This document shows positions 54,292-62,186 of a stretch of 64,000 nt of DNA, one piece after another. Position numbers and translations under genes: made by a program. The notes beneath the pieces are model-generated. The model had not been told where the DNA came from. It worked only from the letters and a program-made list of their open reading frames with translations, and ran no database searches. How positions within the stretch are numbered: position 1 is the stretch's first letter; each line of letters begins with the position of its first letter. The DNA is from Bacillota bacterium (lineage in GTDB: Bacteria > Bacillota > Clostridia > Tissierellales > Gottschalkiaceae), in the NCBI GenBank assembly GCA_023420895.1, contig JAEZUY010000040.1:46658-110657 (forward strand), read 5' to 3'.

Positions 54292-55836
54292 CTATAGAAA
54301 AAGCGGTGCTCCCGGTCCTAGCGGAAGTCCTATTACATACCATATAATCATCAGGATAATCCATCCGATTAAGAACGAAATACTGTAAGGAACCATTGTA
54401 GAAATTAGAGTTCCAAGTCCCGATTTTCTGTCGTATTTCTGCATGAAAACGACAATCATAGGGAAGTAGTTCATAAGCGGCGTGATTATATTAGTTGTTG
54501 AATCTCCAATACGGTATGCAACCTGTGTAAGTGCAGGGCTGAGTCCCATATTGTACATCATAGGAACGAATATAGGCGCCATTATAGCCCACTTAGCTGA
54601 TGCCGATCCCATGAAGAGATTCAGGAATCCTGCAATAAGGATGAACAGAATTATCAGCGGAAGACCTGTAAGTCCTATGCTCTCAAGGAATGTAGCTCCC
54701 TTTATAGAGAATATCAGACCAAGATTAGTCTTTCCGAAATAACTTACGAACTGAGCTGCGAAGAATGCGAGAACCATATATCCTCCCATAGATTTCATCG
54801 CTTCAGTCATACCCTTAACTAAATCATGAGAACTGTTTATTTTTCCTACCGTCTTACCGTATACAATTCCCGGTATAAGGAATAACAGAAGTATGGCAGG
54901 AATAAGACCGCTGTGCATAAATGCATCAAGAGTGTAGCTTCCTGCAGCTTCATCAAAAGTTCTCAAAGGTCCCCAAGAAGGAGCCGCAAGAACTATCATT
55001 ATTACAAGATATATTATCAGTGATATAAGGGCTCTTACAAGACCCTTCTTTTCTATATCAGTTACAGGCGAATCGTCCGGCACATAGCTTCCAGTATAAG
55101 TTCCGAGATTTTTCTCAACTACCCTTTCAGTTACTAAAGTTCCTATAGCTGTAAGAAGAAAAGTTGAAACTATCAGGAAGTACCAGTTGGCCGTAGGTGC
55201 TATAGTGTCTGTGATTCCGACACTGGTAAGCGCCTGGTTAGTGATACCTGTAAGAAGAGCGTCAGTCGCTCCTATTATAAGGTTTGCCGAGAATCCTCCT
55301 GAAACTCCGGCGAATGCGGCAGCTATACCGGCAACAGGGTGTCTTCCTGCTGTAGCGAACAGCAGACCTCCTAGAGGTATAACTACAACGTATCCTGCAT
55401 CAGTAGCTATATTCGAAATGATACCTGTGAATACTACTAAAGCTGTAAGAACTTTAGGGTTAACATTTGAAAGAAGCTTTTTAAGCGATGCATTGAAAAG
55501 ACCTGTCCATTCGGCAACTCCAACCCCGAGCATAGCCACAAGAACTGTTCCTAATGGAGCGAATCCTGTGAAGTTTTCAGTGGCAGAGTTGAAAATATAG
55601 GCAAGTCCGTCTTTGTTAAGCAGTGATACAGCGGCAGCAGTCACTTCTTCTCCTTCTCTTGCATCGAAATAAGTTACAGGTTCGCCATAAACTGCCGCAA
55701 AATGCGAAATTATAACTACAGCAACAGAAAGAATGAAGAATATAATTGCAGGATGCGGAAGACTGTTTCCAATTTTTTCTATAGAACCGAAAACACCGCC
55801 TGCTAAATTACTGCCTTGCGTATTTTTGTTTTTCAT
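54292..55836 (-). CDS. AbgT-family p-aminobenzoyl-glutamate transporter
   Basis: 514-residue inner-membrane protein with ~11-13 helices. Family marks: N-terminal IEKIGNSLPHPAIIFFIL, GFAPLGTVLVAMLGVGVAEWTGL, NPKVLTALVVFTGIISNIATDAGYVVVIPLG, FMGSASAKWAIMAPIFVPM and YRIGDSTTNIITPLMNYFP. E. coli AbgT takes up p-aminobenzoyl-glutamate, a folate breakdown product; other members export sulfonamides. GGAGGAG ribosome site. A promoter and an immediate terminator-like hairpin precede it, suggesting attenuation. Confidence 0.93.
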   Translation of the reverse strand: MKNKNTQGSNLAGGVFGSIEKIGNSLPHPAIIFFILSVAVVIISHFAAVYGEPVTYFDAREGEEVTAAAVSLLNKDGLAYIFNSATENFTGFAPLGTVLVAMLGVGVAEWTGLFNASLKKLLSNVNPKVLTALVVFTGIISNIATDAGYVVVIPLGGLLFATAGRHPVAGIAAAFAGVSGGFSANLIIGATDALLTGITNQALTSVGITDTIAPTANWYFLIVSTFLLTAIGTLVTERVVEKNLGTYTGSYVPDDSPVTDIEKKGLVRALISLIIYLVIMIVLAAPSWGPLRTFDEAAGSYTLDAFMHSGLIPAILLLFLIPGIVYGKTVGKINSSHDLVKGMTEAMKSMGGYMVLAFFAAQFVSYFGKTNLGLIFSIKGATFLESIGLTGLPLIILFILIAGFLNLFMGSASAKWAIMAPIFVPMMYNMGLSPALTQVAYRIGDSTTNIITPLMNYFPMIVVFMQKYDRKSGLGTLISTMVPYSISFLIGWIILMIIWYVIGLPLGPGAPLFL

Positions 55837-55866
55837 AAACTCCTCCTTTCACAAACTGTCTATTAA

Positions 55867-55903
55867 ATAAAAAAGAGTCATTTCTTTAACACCGAAAGAC
55901 TCT
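55867..55903 (-). terminator. Terminator-like hairpin in the abgT leader
   Basis: On the minus strand AGAGTC-TTTC pairs with GAAA-T-GACTCT (10 bp, one bulge), followed by T6ATTT, about 20 bases before the abgT ribosome site. The predicted transcript starts only ~4 bases before the stem, so this may stop or stabilise the mRNA. Confidence 0.6.
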
Positions 55904-55913
55904 CATATAAAAA

Positions 55914-55942
55914 ATTGTAACAATAAATGGCGGCTAATGCAA
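55914..55942 (-). promoter_or_regulatory. abgT promoter
   Basis: Minus strand TTGCAT, 17 bases, TACAAT; start expected near 55907. The remaining 55943-56243 is AT-rich spacer between divergent genes with no supported feature besides the DUF3784 ribosome site. Confidence 0.55.
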
Positions 55943-56243
55943 TAATATGAGCGGTATTTATTAATATATAGCTGTGACAGTGAAGAGGAGATTTATGACT
56001 TTACTAAAATGAAATATCAAAGCGCTTAAATACAGTATATATTAAACTGTAAAATTATAAGCCAGCACAAATCATGAAAATCTAATAGAAACGTATATTT
56101 TACTTATTTTTTAAATATACATATTTTATAAAAATTATATTGAAATTATAAAGATTAGATTCAGTCATAAGAGTGTACACTTTTTCAGCTGAAAGATATA
56201 TAATTGAATATAGAGATAATTTATATATAAAAATAGTGAGAGG

Positions 56244-56594
56244 ATGAAAAAATTTATGGGTATTGAACTTTGGCCGGCGGTATCGGCTGCTCTCGGAACT
56301 ATGTTTATACTTTTCGCATTCGTATTTACAGTAAAAAAAGGAGATGCAACTGAATACATAAACGGATTCAACACACTTTCAGAAAAAGAAAAGAGCAAGT
56401 ACGACAGAGATGCAATAAGCAGAGACTGGAGAAACAAACTGCTGCTATATGCGGCTGTATGCCTTATAGGAGCGGCTCTTGGAAAATTCGTGTTCTATCT
56501 TTTCTCAGCAGCGGCGCTTCTCATATGGGTAGTTCTGATCTTAAGGGAATCTAAATTCGATTACAGAGAGAAATTTAAAAAATATAAATATTAA
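56244..56594 (+). CDS. DUF3784-family small membrane protein
   Basis: 116 residues with an N-terminal helix, a charged cytoplasmic stretch carrying the family motif GFNTLSEKEKSKYD, and a hydrophobic pair (~70-103). Function unknown; such proteins are common in Firmicutes. The ATG at 56244 abuts GAGAGG, while the ATG at 56256 (MGIELWPAV) leaves a 12-base spacer, so the true start may be the second one. Monocistronic. Confidence 0.8.
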   Translation: MKKFMGIELWPAVSAALGTMFILFAFVFTVKKGDATEYINGFNTLSEKEKSKYDRDAISRDWRNKLLLYAAVCLIGAALGKFVFYLFSAAALLIWVVLILRESKFDYREKFKKYKY

Positions 56595-56626
56595 TATGAG
56601 AAAAATTGATTTTCAGAGAATATAAA

Positions 56627-56656
56627 AAAAGACGGACTTTAAAATCCGTCTTTTCT
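56627..56656 (+). terminator. Terminator after the DUF3784 gene
   Basis: AAAAGACGGA / TCCGTCTTTT with an 8-base loop; T-run within and after the stem. Confidence 0.88.
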
Positions 56657-57038
56657 TATTAAAAAGGAAAATAAAAATGAAAAACTTTAACAAAATTATT
56701 ATAGCATATTTTAACGAAAATAATATTATAATATTTAAAGAAGAATTTAAAAAAAGAAAATAGAGGAGGAGAATAAAGAACAGATTTTCTGAACTATAGG
56801 TCTAATAAATTTACATACTGAAAAAGTTCTGATATAATTTATGTATAACAGACTAAAAAGATGTGATAAAAATCAAAAAGATATCATTCTCGTCTGAAAA
56901 ATGTATCCCAGTAAAATCAATGGATACAGAGATTTTGAAAATGATAATCGCAAAAATGAAGAAAAAAGAGCAAAAAAAGGCGGCTCATCTGAAAACCGGG
57001 TTTACAGCCCAGTGATATCAATAGCTGCAGAGGACAGG
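56657..57038 (+). promoter_or_regulatory. AT-rich leader-like region before the CRISPR repeats
   Basis: About 380 bases, over 70% A/T by eye, without a supported gene, on the side opposite the degenerate last repeat as expected for a leader. Contains a hairpin ATGTATCC / GGATACA at 56901-56928 whose stem matches that in the uvrA leader. Confidence 0.45.
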
Positions 57039-57214
57039 GTTTAAGAAACATTTCCCCGCAAGGGGACGGAAACAAAAACACCCTGCTTTTACAGGTTAAA
57101 AGCGATTGGGTTTAAGAAACATTTCCCCGCAAGGGGACGGAAACAAGTTAGCAGATAACATGTCTGTAAGTCTCTTCCAGTTTAAGAAACATTTCCCCAT
57201 AAGGGGACAGAAAA
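57039..57214 (+). CRISPR. Orphan mini CRISPR array: three repeats, two spacers
   Basis: 35-base repeats at 57039-57073, 57110-57144 and 57180-57214, beginning GTTTAAGAAACATTT, with the palindrome CCCCGCAAGGGG and ending ACGGAAAC. Spacers are 36 (57074-57109) and 35 bases (57145-57179). The first two repeats are identical; the third is degenerate (CCCCATAAGGGG, ACAGAAAA), marking the leader-distal end. No cas gene is in the window. The repeat style is that of class 1 (type I/III) systems. Either a remnant, or an array served by cas genes elsewhere. Confidence 0.85.
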
Positions 57215-57322
57215 AATTAAATATGTACATAAAAAAAGCGGCAGGATTTTATATTCCTGTCGCTTTAAATATTTCTGTATTTAATTTTTTAAAATTAAGC
57301 AGATTTCATTTTTTCATTTAAT

Positions 57323-57349
57323 AAAAAATCGGCTGGAAGATCCAGCCGA
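57323..57349 (-). terminator. Terminator of the K+ channel gene (minus strand)
   Basis: Minus strand TCGGCTGGA / TCCAGCCGA, loop TCT, then T6ATT. Confidence 0.9.
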
Positions 57350-57356
57350 ATATCTG

Positions 57357-58175
57357 TCAATTAAGTTTTTTTCCGCAGTGCGGACAGTAATTCTTTTTAT
57401 GTCTCTCTTCATTTTTCTTTTCAAGATATGAAACTCTCTGAACGAACCCAGCTGAAAGAATACCGGTAGGTATTGCAACCATTCCAACTCCAAGGAATGT
57501 AAGTATTATTCCAAGAATTCTTCCTGCTGTAGTTATAGGATAGATATCTCCGTATCCAACGGTGAGAAGCGTCGCTGATGCCCACCAGAATCCGGAGAAG
57601 GCATTTTTAAATGCTTCAGGCTGAGCTTCATGTTCAAGGTTGTACATGAGAATCGATGAAGAGACCATAAGTATCAGTATTATAAATACTGATGAAAGCA
57701 GCAGCTTTTTCTTTCTCTTTATTATTGTAGAAATTACATTCATAGAATCATTATATCTGTTTATTCTGAACAGTCTTAAAATTCTTATGACCCTGAACAT
57801 CCTGAAAGCTATAACTCCTCCAGGGAAGAATATTTCGGGCACATAGAACGGTGCGAACGAAAGAAAATCTATCAGTCCTGAAACAGAAAATATATATTTT
57901 ATTCTGACTTCAGCCGGCTTTGCCAGCGGATTTAGGTACTGAGCTGTCCAGACTCTCAGTATGTATTCTACCGTGAAGATTATTACAGTTATGAGTTCAG
58001 CTGTATGCATTATATCTGTATATTTCTCTGATACTTCATAAGTTGAGAATATAGCGATGAACAGATTCACAAGTATTGACACTACTATTAGAATGTCGAA
58101 CCCGCGGCTCTCAGGATCATCTATATTTCCAAGCTGTATTATTTCAAAAACTCTCTTTTTACTGAGCTTTTTCAT
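57357..58175 (-). CDS. Voltage-gated potassium channel with C-terminal CxxC motif
   Basis: 272 residues with the six-helix Kv plan: S1-S3 (~28-110), S4 with spaced arginines FRMFRVIRILRLFRINRY (~123-140), S5, pore helix and selectivity filter TVGYGD (~203-208), S6 with a glycine-rich gate (TFLGVGMVAIPTGILSAGF), then a short coiled tail (YLEKKNEERHKK) ending in CPHCGKKLN, half a zinc ribbon. It forms a tetrameric membrane pore for K+. AAAGGACGTG before the ATG serves as ribosome site. Isolated gene with its own terminator. Confidence 0.93.
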   Translation of the reverse strand: MKKLSKKRVFEIIQLGNIDDPESRGFDILIVVSILVNLFIAIFSTYEVSEKYTDIMHTAELITVIIFTVEYILRVWTAQYLNPLAKPAEVRIKYIFSVSGLIDFLSFAPFYVPEIFFPGGVIAFRMFRVIRILRLFRINRYNDSMNVISTIIKRKKKLLLSSVFIILILMVSSSILMYNLEHEAQPEAFKNAFSGFWWASATLLTVGYGDIYPITTAGRILGIILTFLGVGMVAIPTGILSAGFVQRVSYLEKKNEERHKKNYCPHCGKKLN

Positions 58176-58415
58176 TTCTAAAAGACACGTCCTTTCATGA
58201 CTGTAAATTCAGTCTACAGTTCTATTATATAACTATGAGAGAGTAAATGAACAGTATTATAGAATAAAGAATTGATGATAAATATTATCGTTTATTATAT
58301 AATATATTTTAAAGAACATTTCAAATTTTGAAACAGGAATAGCAGGCAATTGAAATATGACAGTTTAGAAGAAAGAACAGAATATTGGAAGTGAATACAT
58401 AATGGAGGAGATTAT

Positions 58416-59024
58416 TTGAAAAATAGAAATGCATGGGACAGAATTTCAGGGCTTTACGATTTCGTGATGAAGAAAGACGAGAAAGCGTTTGAAAAGATAG
58501 GAAGACTGATAAAAAAAGACAGAGACAGAGATTTAAAAGTGCTTGAACTCGGAGCAGGAACGGGGAATCTCACAGAGAATATACAGCCGTTTTTTAGGGA
58601 CTACACAGCAACTGACTATTCAGAAAAAATGGTTGAACATATAAAAAAGAAAAGTATAAAAGATGTAAAAGCTGAAAGAGCTGACGGAACAGATCTTCAG
58701 TTTGAAGACGGCAATTTCGATATTGTAATAATTGCGAATACTCTGCATATAGTTCCTGAGCCTGAAAAGATACTGAACGAAATAAAAAGAGTTTTAAAAC
58801 CGGACGGAATTCTCATTGCGCCGAATTTCATATCATCAGCGAAATTTAAAGAGAAGATATTCAAGAGAGTCATGAAAACTTTCGGTGTCGGCGTAAAACA
58901 TCCCTGGTCTTATGATCAGTATCTGAATTTTCTTTCTGAAAACGGCTTTAAAATATTAAAAGATCAGCCGGTAAAAGCATCTTTCACTATTGCATATACT
59001 GAATCTGGGAGGGTAGATATATAG
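58416..59024 (+). CDS. SAM-dependent methyltransferase (class I)
   Basis: 202 residues. Motif I LELGAGTGNL (~44-53), DYSEKMVEHIKK (motif II), ERADGTDLQFEDGNFDIVIIANTLHIVPEPE (motifs II/III) and RVLKPDGILIAPNF. Resembles the UbiE/phospholipid N-methyltransferase type of small-molecule methylase; substrate unknown. TTG start with GGAGGAG about eight bases upstream. rbsD follows 28 bases later, so both may share a transcript. Confidence 0.88.
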   Translation: MKNRNAWDRISGLYDFVMKKDEKAFEKIGRLIKKDRDRDLKVLELGAGTGNLTENIQPFFRDYTATDYSEKMVEHIKKKSIKDVKAERADGTDLQFEDGNFDIVIIANTLHIVPEPEKILNEIKRVLKPDGILIAPNFISSAKFKEKIFKRVMKTFGVGVKHPWSYDQYLNFLSENGFKILKDQPVKASFTIAYTESGRVDI

Positions 59025-59052
59025 TAAAGAGATTTAAGAAAGGAAGAGAATT

Positions 59053-59448
59053 ATGAAAAAGAACGGTATACTGAACAGTGAAATTTCAAAAGTTTTATCA
59101 GACATGGGACATACAGACACTCTTACGGTTGGAGACTGCGGTCTCCCAATTCCTGACGGGGTAAAGAAGATAGATTTAGCCCTTAAAATGGGTGTGCCCT
59201 CATTTCTTGAAGTTGTAAGAGAGATAGCAAAAGACATGAAAGTTGAAAAAGTAACGGTTGCAAGTGAAATAAATGATGAAAATCCTGAAGTCTTAGAGGA
59301 ACTGAGCAAGATATTTCCGGATGCTGCATTCGAAGAATTTCCTCACGAGGCATTCAAGAAAAAGACTGAAAAATCAAAAGCAGTAGTGAGAACAGGGGAA
59401 AATACACCTTTTGCAAACTGCATACTTCACTCGGGAGTTATTTTTTAA
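59053..59448 (+). CDS. rbsD: D-ribose pyranase
   Basis: 131 residues. Interconverts pyran forms of ribose so that RbsK and transport work efficiently. MKKNGILNSEISKVLSDMGHTDTLTVGDCGLPIPDGVKKIDLAL is diagnostic, with the catalytic His in MGHTD and the C-terminal TGENTPFANCILHSGVIF. GAAAGGAAG before the ATG. It is alone here, without rbsK, rbsR or ribose ABC genes, which is less usual. Confidence 0.95.
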   Translation: MKKNGILNSEISKVLSDMGHTDTLTVGDCGLPIPDGVKKIDLALKMGVPSFLEVVREIAKDMKVEKVTVASEINDENPEVLEELSKIFPDAAFEEFPHEAFKKKTEKSKAVVRTGENTPFANCILHSGVIF

Positions 59449-59451
59449 ATA

Positions 59452-59480
59452 AAGCGGGAGCAATCCTGCTTATTTTTTCT
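59452..59480 (+). terminator. Terminator after rbsD
   Basis: AAGCGGGA / TCCTGCTT (8 bp with one G-U), loop GCAA, then ATTTTTTCT. Its T-run touches the -35 of the next promoter. Confidence 0.8.
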
Positions 59481-59508
59481 TGAAGTGTATGGTGTAGTAT
59501 GATACAAT
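59480..59508 (+). promoter_or_regulatory. Promoter of the YtrA-type ABC operon
   Basis: TTGAAG, 17 bases, TACAAT, 24 bases before the first permease start. Confidence 0.65.
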
Positions 59509-59532
59509 AAACATAAAGAAGGAGGGATTTTT

Positions 59533-60830
59533 ATGAAAAATTATATAAACTATATGTTCAGAAGATACAGACTCAGACTTTCAGCTGCAGGAGCGGCTCT
59601 TCTGATAATAATGGCTCTGATTTCTTCAGTATTTTTTATGATTTCGAAACAGGGTCTATACAGCACTAAAGTCAATATGCTTGAAGAAATTACGGTAGAA
59701 ACAGAAAATTCTGATGAATATGCAGCGAATTCTTATACGAGTCCTCTGGATGAATTTTCATCAGATATAAATAATATCGGTTCTGGCTCAGAAAAGAGAG
59801 TCCAGGAAATGATTAAAAACAATGAAAAAATAACTAAGAAAGATGCAGAAGATATATATATAAAGCTTACAAAAAAGTGAACGGCACTGATTTTTCTATT
59901 TATAAATTCAGTCTCAAGGATAAGTGGAATGGAGAAAGAGGCGAATATGTGATTTATAATGAACCGGACAGTAATCTTATAGACGGAAGATACCCTCTGT
60001 TTGCGGCATTCGCTTCGAAAGCTCCAGTCACATCTGTGATTCCAATGAGCATGCTGATTATATTCGTTTTCATAGTGTCAGGAACTGTTACTAGCGCTGA
60101 TTCAATGCTCAGAGTGAAGCTTTTCGAGGAGTCTGCTCCGATAAGCAAGAGAAAAAAATACTTATCGAAAATCTTATTCACATCAGCATTTGCAGCAGTA
60201 TTTGCACTAGCTGAAATTCTGATTCTGTTTCTGATTTACAGATTTTCAGCAATTTCAGAAGCTGTCAATTATTCAGAGCTTTTATACGGACTGCTTTATA
60301 TGATAATAACAGGAATCTCAGCTTCAGCAGTGCTCATATTCTTAGGAAATATGTGCGGAAATATATTCAGCTATGCCGCATCAGCTATACTGGCTTTCGG
60401 AGGAATGAGCCTGCTTTTCATAATATTATTTCTGCTGTATCCGGGATATGCTTTGGAATCTATTATGGGTGAAGTATATTATGAAGGGCTTTCTTATATA
60501 GACAGCACTTACTGGCTGAATCCTTACAGACTGATACTTATAAGCATGAGCTTTAAAACTGTTCTTCAGACGCTTTTAGGTTCAGCTGCAGTCGGAGCGG
60601 CAGGATATTTTCTTTCTGAACATATGGAAAACGAAAGAAGAGGAATGTTCTATATGAACAGATATATGAGCAGAGTGTACTGGCTGATTGCGTTATTCAT
60701 TTCAGCAGGAGTTTTTTCAAGAGCTTTCGGTGCATTCGGGGTATTTATAGAACTCATAGTTCTTGTTCTTTCAGCTGTGCTGTTCGGATGGATTTTAAAC
60801 CGTCTGTTTAAAGTGAGAATAAGAGTATAA
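59533..60830 (+). CDS. ABC-2-type permease, split by a -1 frame change at A AAA AAG
   Basis: First half (59533-59880): helix 1 and an extracytoplasmic stretch, ending LTKK-stop. Second half, one base back (from GTG 59877 to 60830): six or so helices with ISKRKKYLSK, ENERRGMFYMN and a C-terminal helix pair. Together they make one ~432-residue permease like the paralogue at 62187. The junction is ACA-AAA-AAG-TGA: the heptamer A AAA AAG is in the exact phase for -1 slippage, the stop follows at once, and a weak hairpin (ACTGA/TCAGT) starts eight bases on. GTGA overlap allows restart instead. Could also be a homopolymer indel. Likely exports or guards against an envelope-active compound. Confidence 0.75.
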
Positions 60831-60950
60831 TTTAAATGTACTATATGATTATAAGAGTTTAAGAATTGAGTAAAATTGAGAGAACTGAAATCAATTTGGA
60901 AAATAAGAAATACAGCTGAAAATTAACAGCAGATAAAAGGGGAGAGAAAT

Positions 60951-61316
60951 GTGTATGATTTAAATACAGGACTGAACAAGCCTCTCTATATGCAGATTGC
61001 GGATCAGACAGTAAAAATGGTCTCAGAAGGGAAGCTGAGAGAAGGAGATAAAATGCCGTCAGTAAGAGAACTTGCGGCAGATTTGGGAATAAATCCGGCG
61101 ACAGTTTCAAAGGCGTATAAGACTCTCGATGAGAGAGGATTTATAAAGACTGAAAAGGGTCTGGGAACTTATATTTCATACTCTCAGAAGAGCATAGACA
61201 ATCAGCAGAAAAAAGCTGCAGAAAATCTGAGAAAAGCCGCTGAAAATGCAAGAGATATGAATATAGGATATGAGGAAGCTGAAAAAATAATAAAAGATAT
61301 ATACGGGGAGGTATAG
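60951..61316 (+). CDS. GntR-family regulator, YtrA subfamily
   Basis: 121 residues: winged helix-turn-helix (NKPLYMQIADQTVKMVSEGKLREGDKMPSVRELAADLGINPATVSKAYKTLDERGFIKTEKGLGTYIS) plus a short dimerisation helix, as in YtrA repressors, which lie in front of ABC transporter genes and respond to wall-active antibiotics. GTG start after AAGGGGAGAG. ABC ATPase starts two bases after its stop, so it is part of the operon and probably autoregulates it. Confidence 0.93.
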   Translation: MYDLNTGLNKPLYMQIADQTVKMVSEGKLREGDKMPSVRELAADLGINPATVSKAYKTLDERGFIKTEKGLGTYISYSQKSIDNQQKKAAENLRKAAENARDMNIGYEEAEKIIKDIYGEV

Positions 61317-61318
61317 AT

Positions 61319-62185
61319 ATGAAGATAGAAATAAAGGGTCTTAAGAAATCTTTTGAAAAAGATGAAGTCTTTAAGGACCTTTCTATGGAGATTATTTCAG
61401 GAGAAATTCTCGGAGTTGCAGGAAGAAACGGTTCAGGAAAGACGACTCTAATGCAGAATATAGTTTCTATTTTAAAGCCTGATGAGGGAGTGATTGAAGC
61501 GGACGGAAAAAATCTTAGAGAAAATCCCGAACTGCTCCAGGATATAATATATATTCCGGACAAATTTGACTATTTTAAGAACTACAAAATATCGAAAACG
61601 ATGGAATTCTATTCTGATATATATAAGAAGTTTGATAAAGAAAAATGCGGAGCGCTTCTAGAAGAAATGAGCTACGATATTAAAAAAGAAATAGGGTCTC
61701 TTTCAAAAGGACAGCTTACAGTGGTCGGAACGATTATCGGACTTTCATGCAATTCAGATATTCTTCTTATAGACGAGCCTTACGACGGGGTAGACGTAAT
61801 AAATGAGAAGAAGATGGACAGACTTATGATTGAAGCGAGAGAAGAAGGAAAAGGAATAATGATTTCATCTCATGAGCTCGATAAACTGGAAGGCATCTGT
61901 GACAGAATATATATATTCGAAGACATGAAGCTTAAAGAGTTCAGTCTGGAAAATAAAAATGAAATAAAGAAATATCAGATAGTGCTGGAAGAAAACACTG
62001 ACGAAGAGAAACTTTCAGGCGATATTATAATTGTGAACAGACTTGGAAGAGTCTATCAGGTACTTTACAGAGGAAGCGAAGAAGAGTTTAGAAACCTGAT
62101 GAAAGAGAACGGAATAGTTCAGTACGATGTTCTGAACACTAAAATAGAGGATATAATGCTCTGGAATGACAGAAAGGGGCATTAA
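61319..62185 (+). CDS. ABC transporter ATP-binding protein
   Basis: 288 residues. Walker A GRNGSGKTTLM (~40-50), Q-loop region IIYIPDKFDYF, signature LSKGQ (second Gly of LSGGQ replaced by Lys), Walker B DILLIDEP, D-loop and switch histidine ISSHELDK; a C-terminal ~80-residue domain follows. Drives the ABC-2 permeases on either side. GGGAGGTAT ribosome site. Overlap-free junction with the downstream permease (one base). Confidence 0.94.
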   Translation: MKIEIKGLKKSFEKDEVFKDLSMEIISGEILGVAGRNGSGKTTLMQNIVSILKPDEGVIEADGKNLRENPELLQDIIYIPDKFDYFKNYKISKTMEFYSDIYKKFDKEKCGALLEEMSYDIKKEIGSLSKGQLTVVGTIIGLSCNSDILLIDEPYDGVDVINEKKMDRLMIEAREEGKGIMISSHELDKLEGICDRIYIFEDMKLKEFSLENKNEIKKYQIVLEENTDEEKLSGDIIIVNRLGRVYQVLYRGSEEEFRNLMKENGIVQYDVLNTKIEDIMLWNDRKGH

Positions 62186-62186
62186 A

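Noticed and set aside
57000..57038. Possible fourth CRISPR repeat beginning GTTTACAG
   Set aside because: Only the first few bases agree and the 39-base spacing does not fit the ~71-base repeat-spacer unit.
57106..57321. 71-codon plus-strand frame reading RNISPQGDGN
   Set aside because: It is a translation of the CRISPR repeats themselves, a known annotation artefact; no ribosome site.
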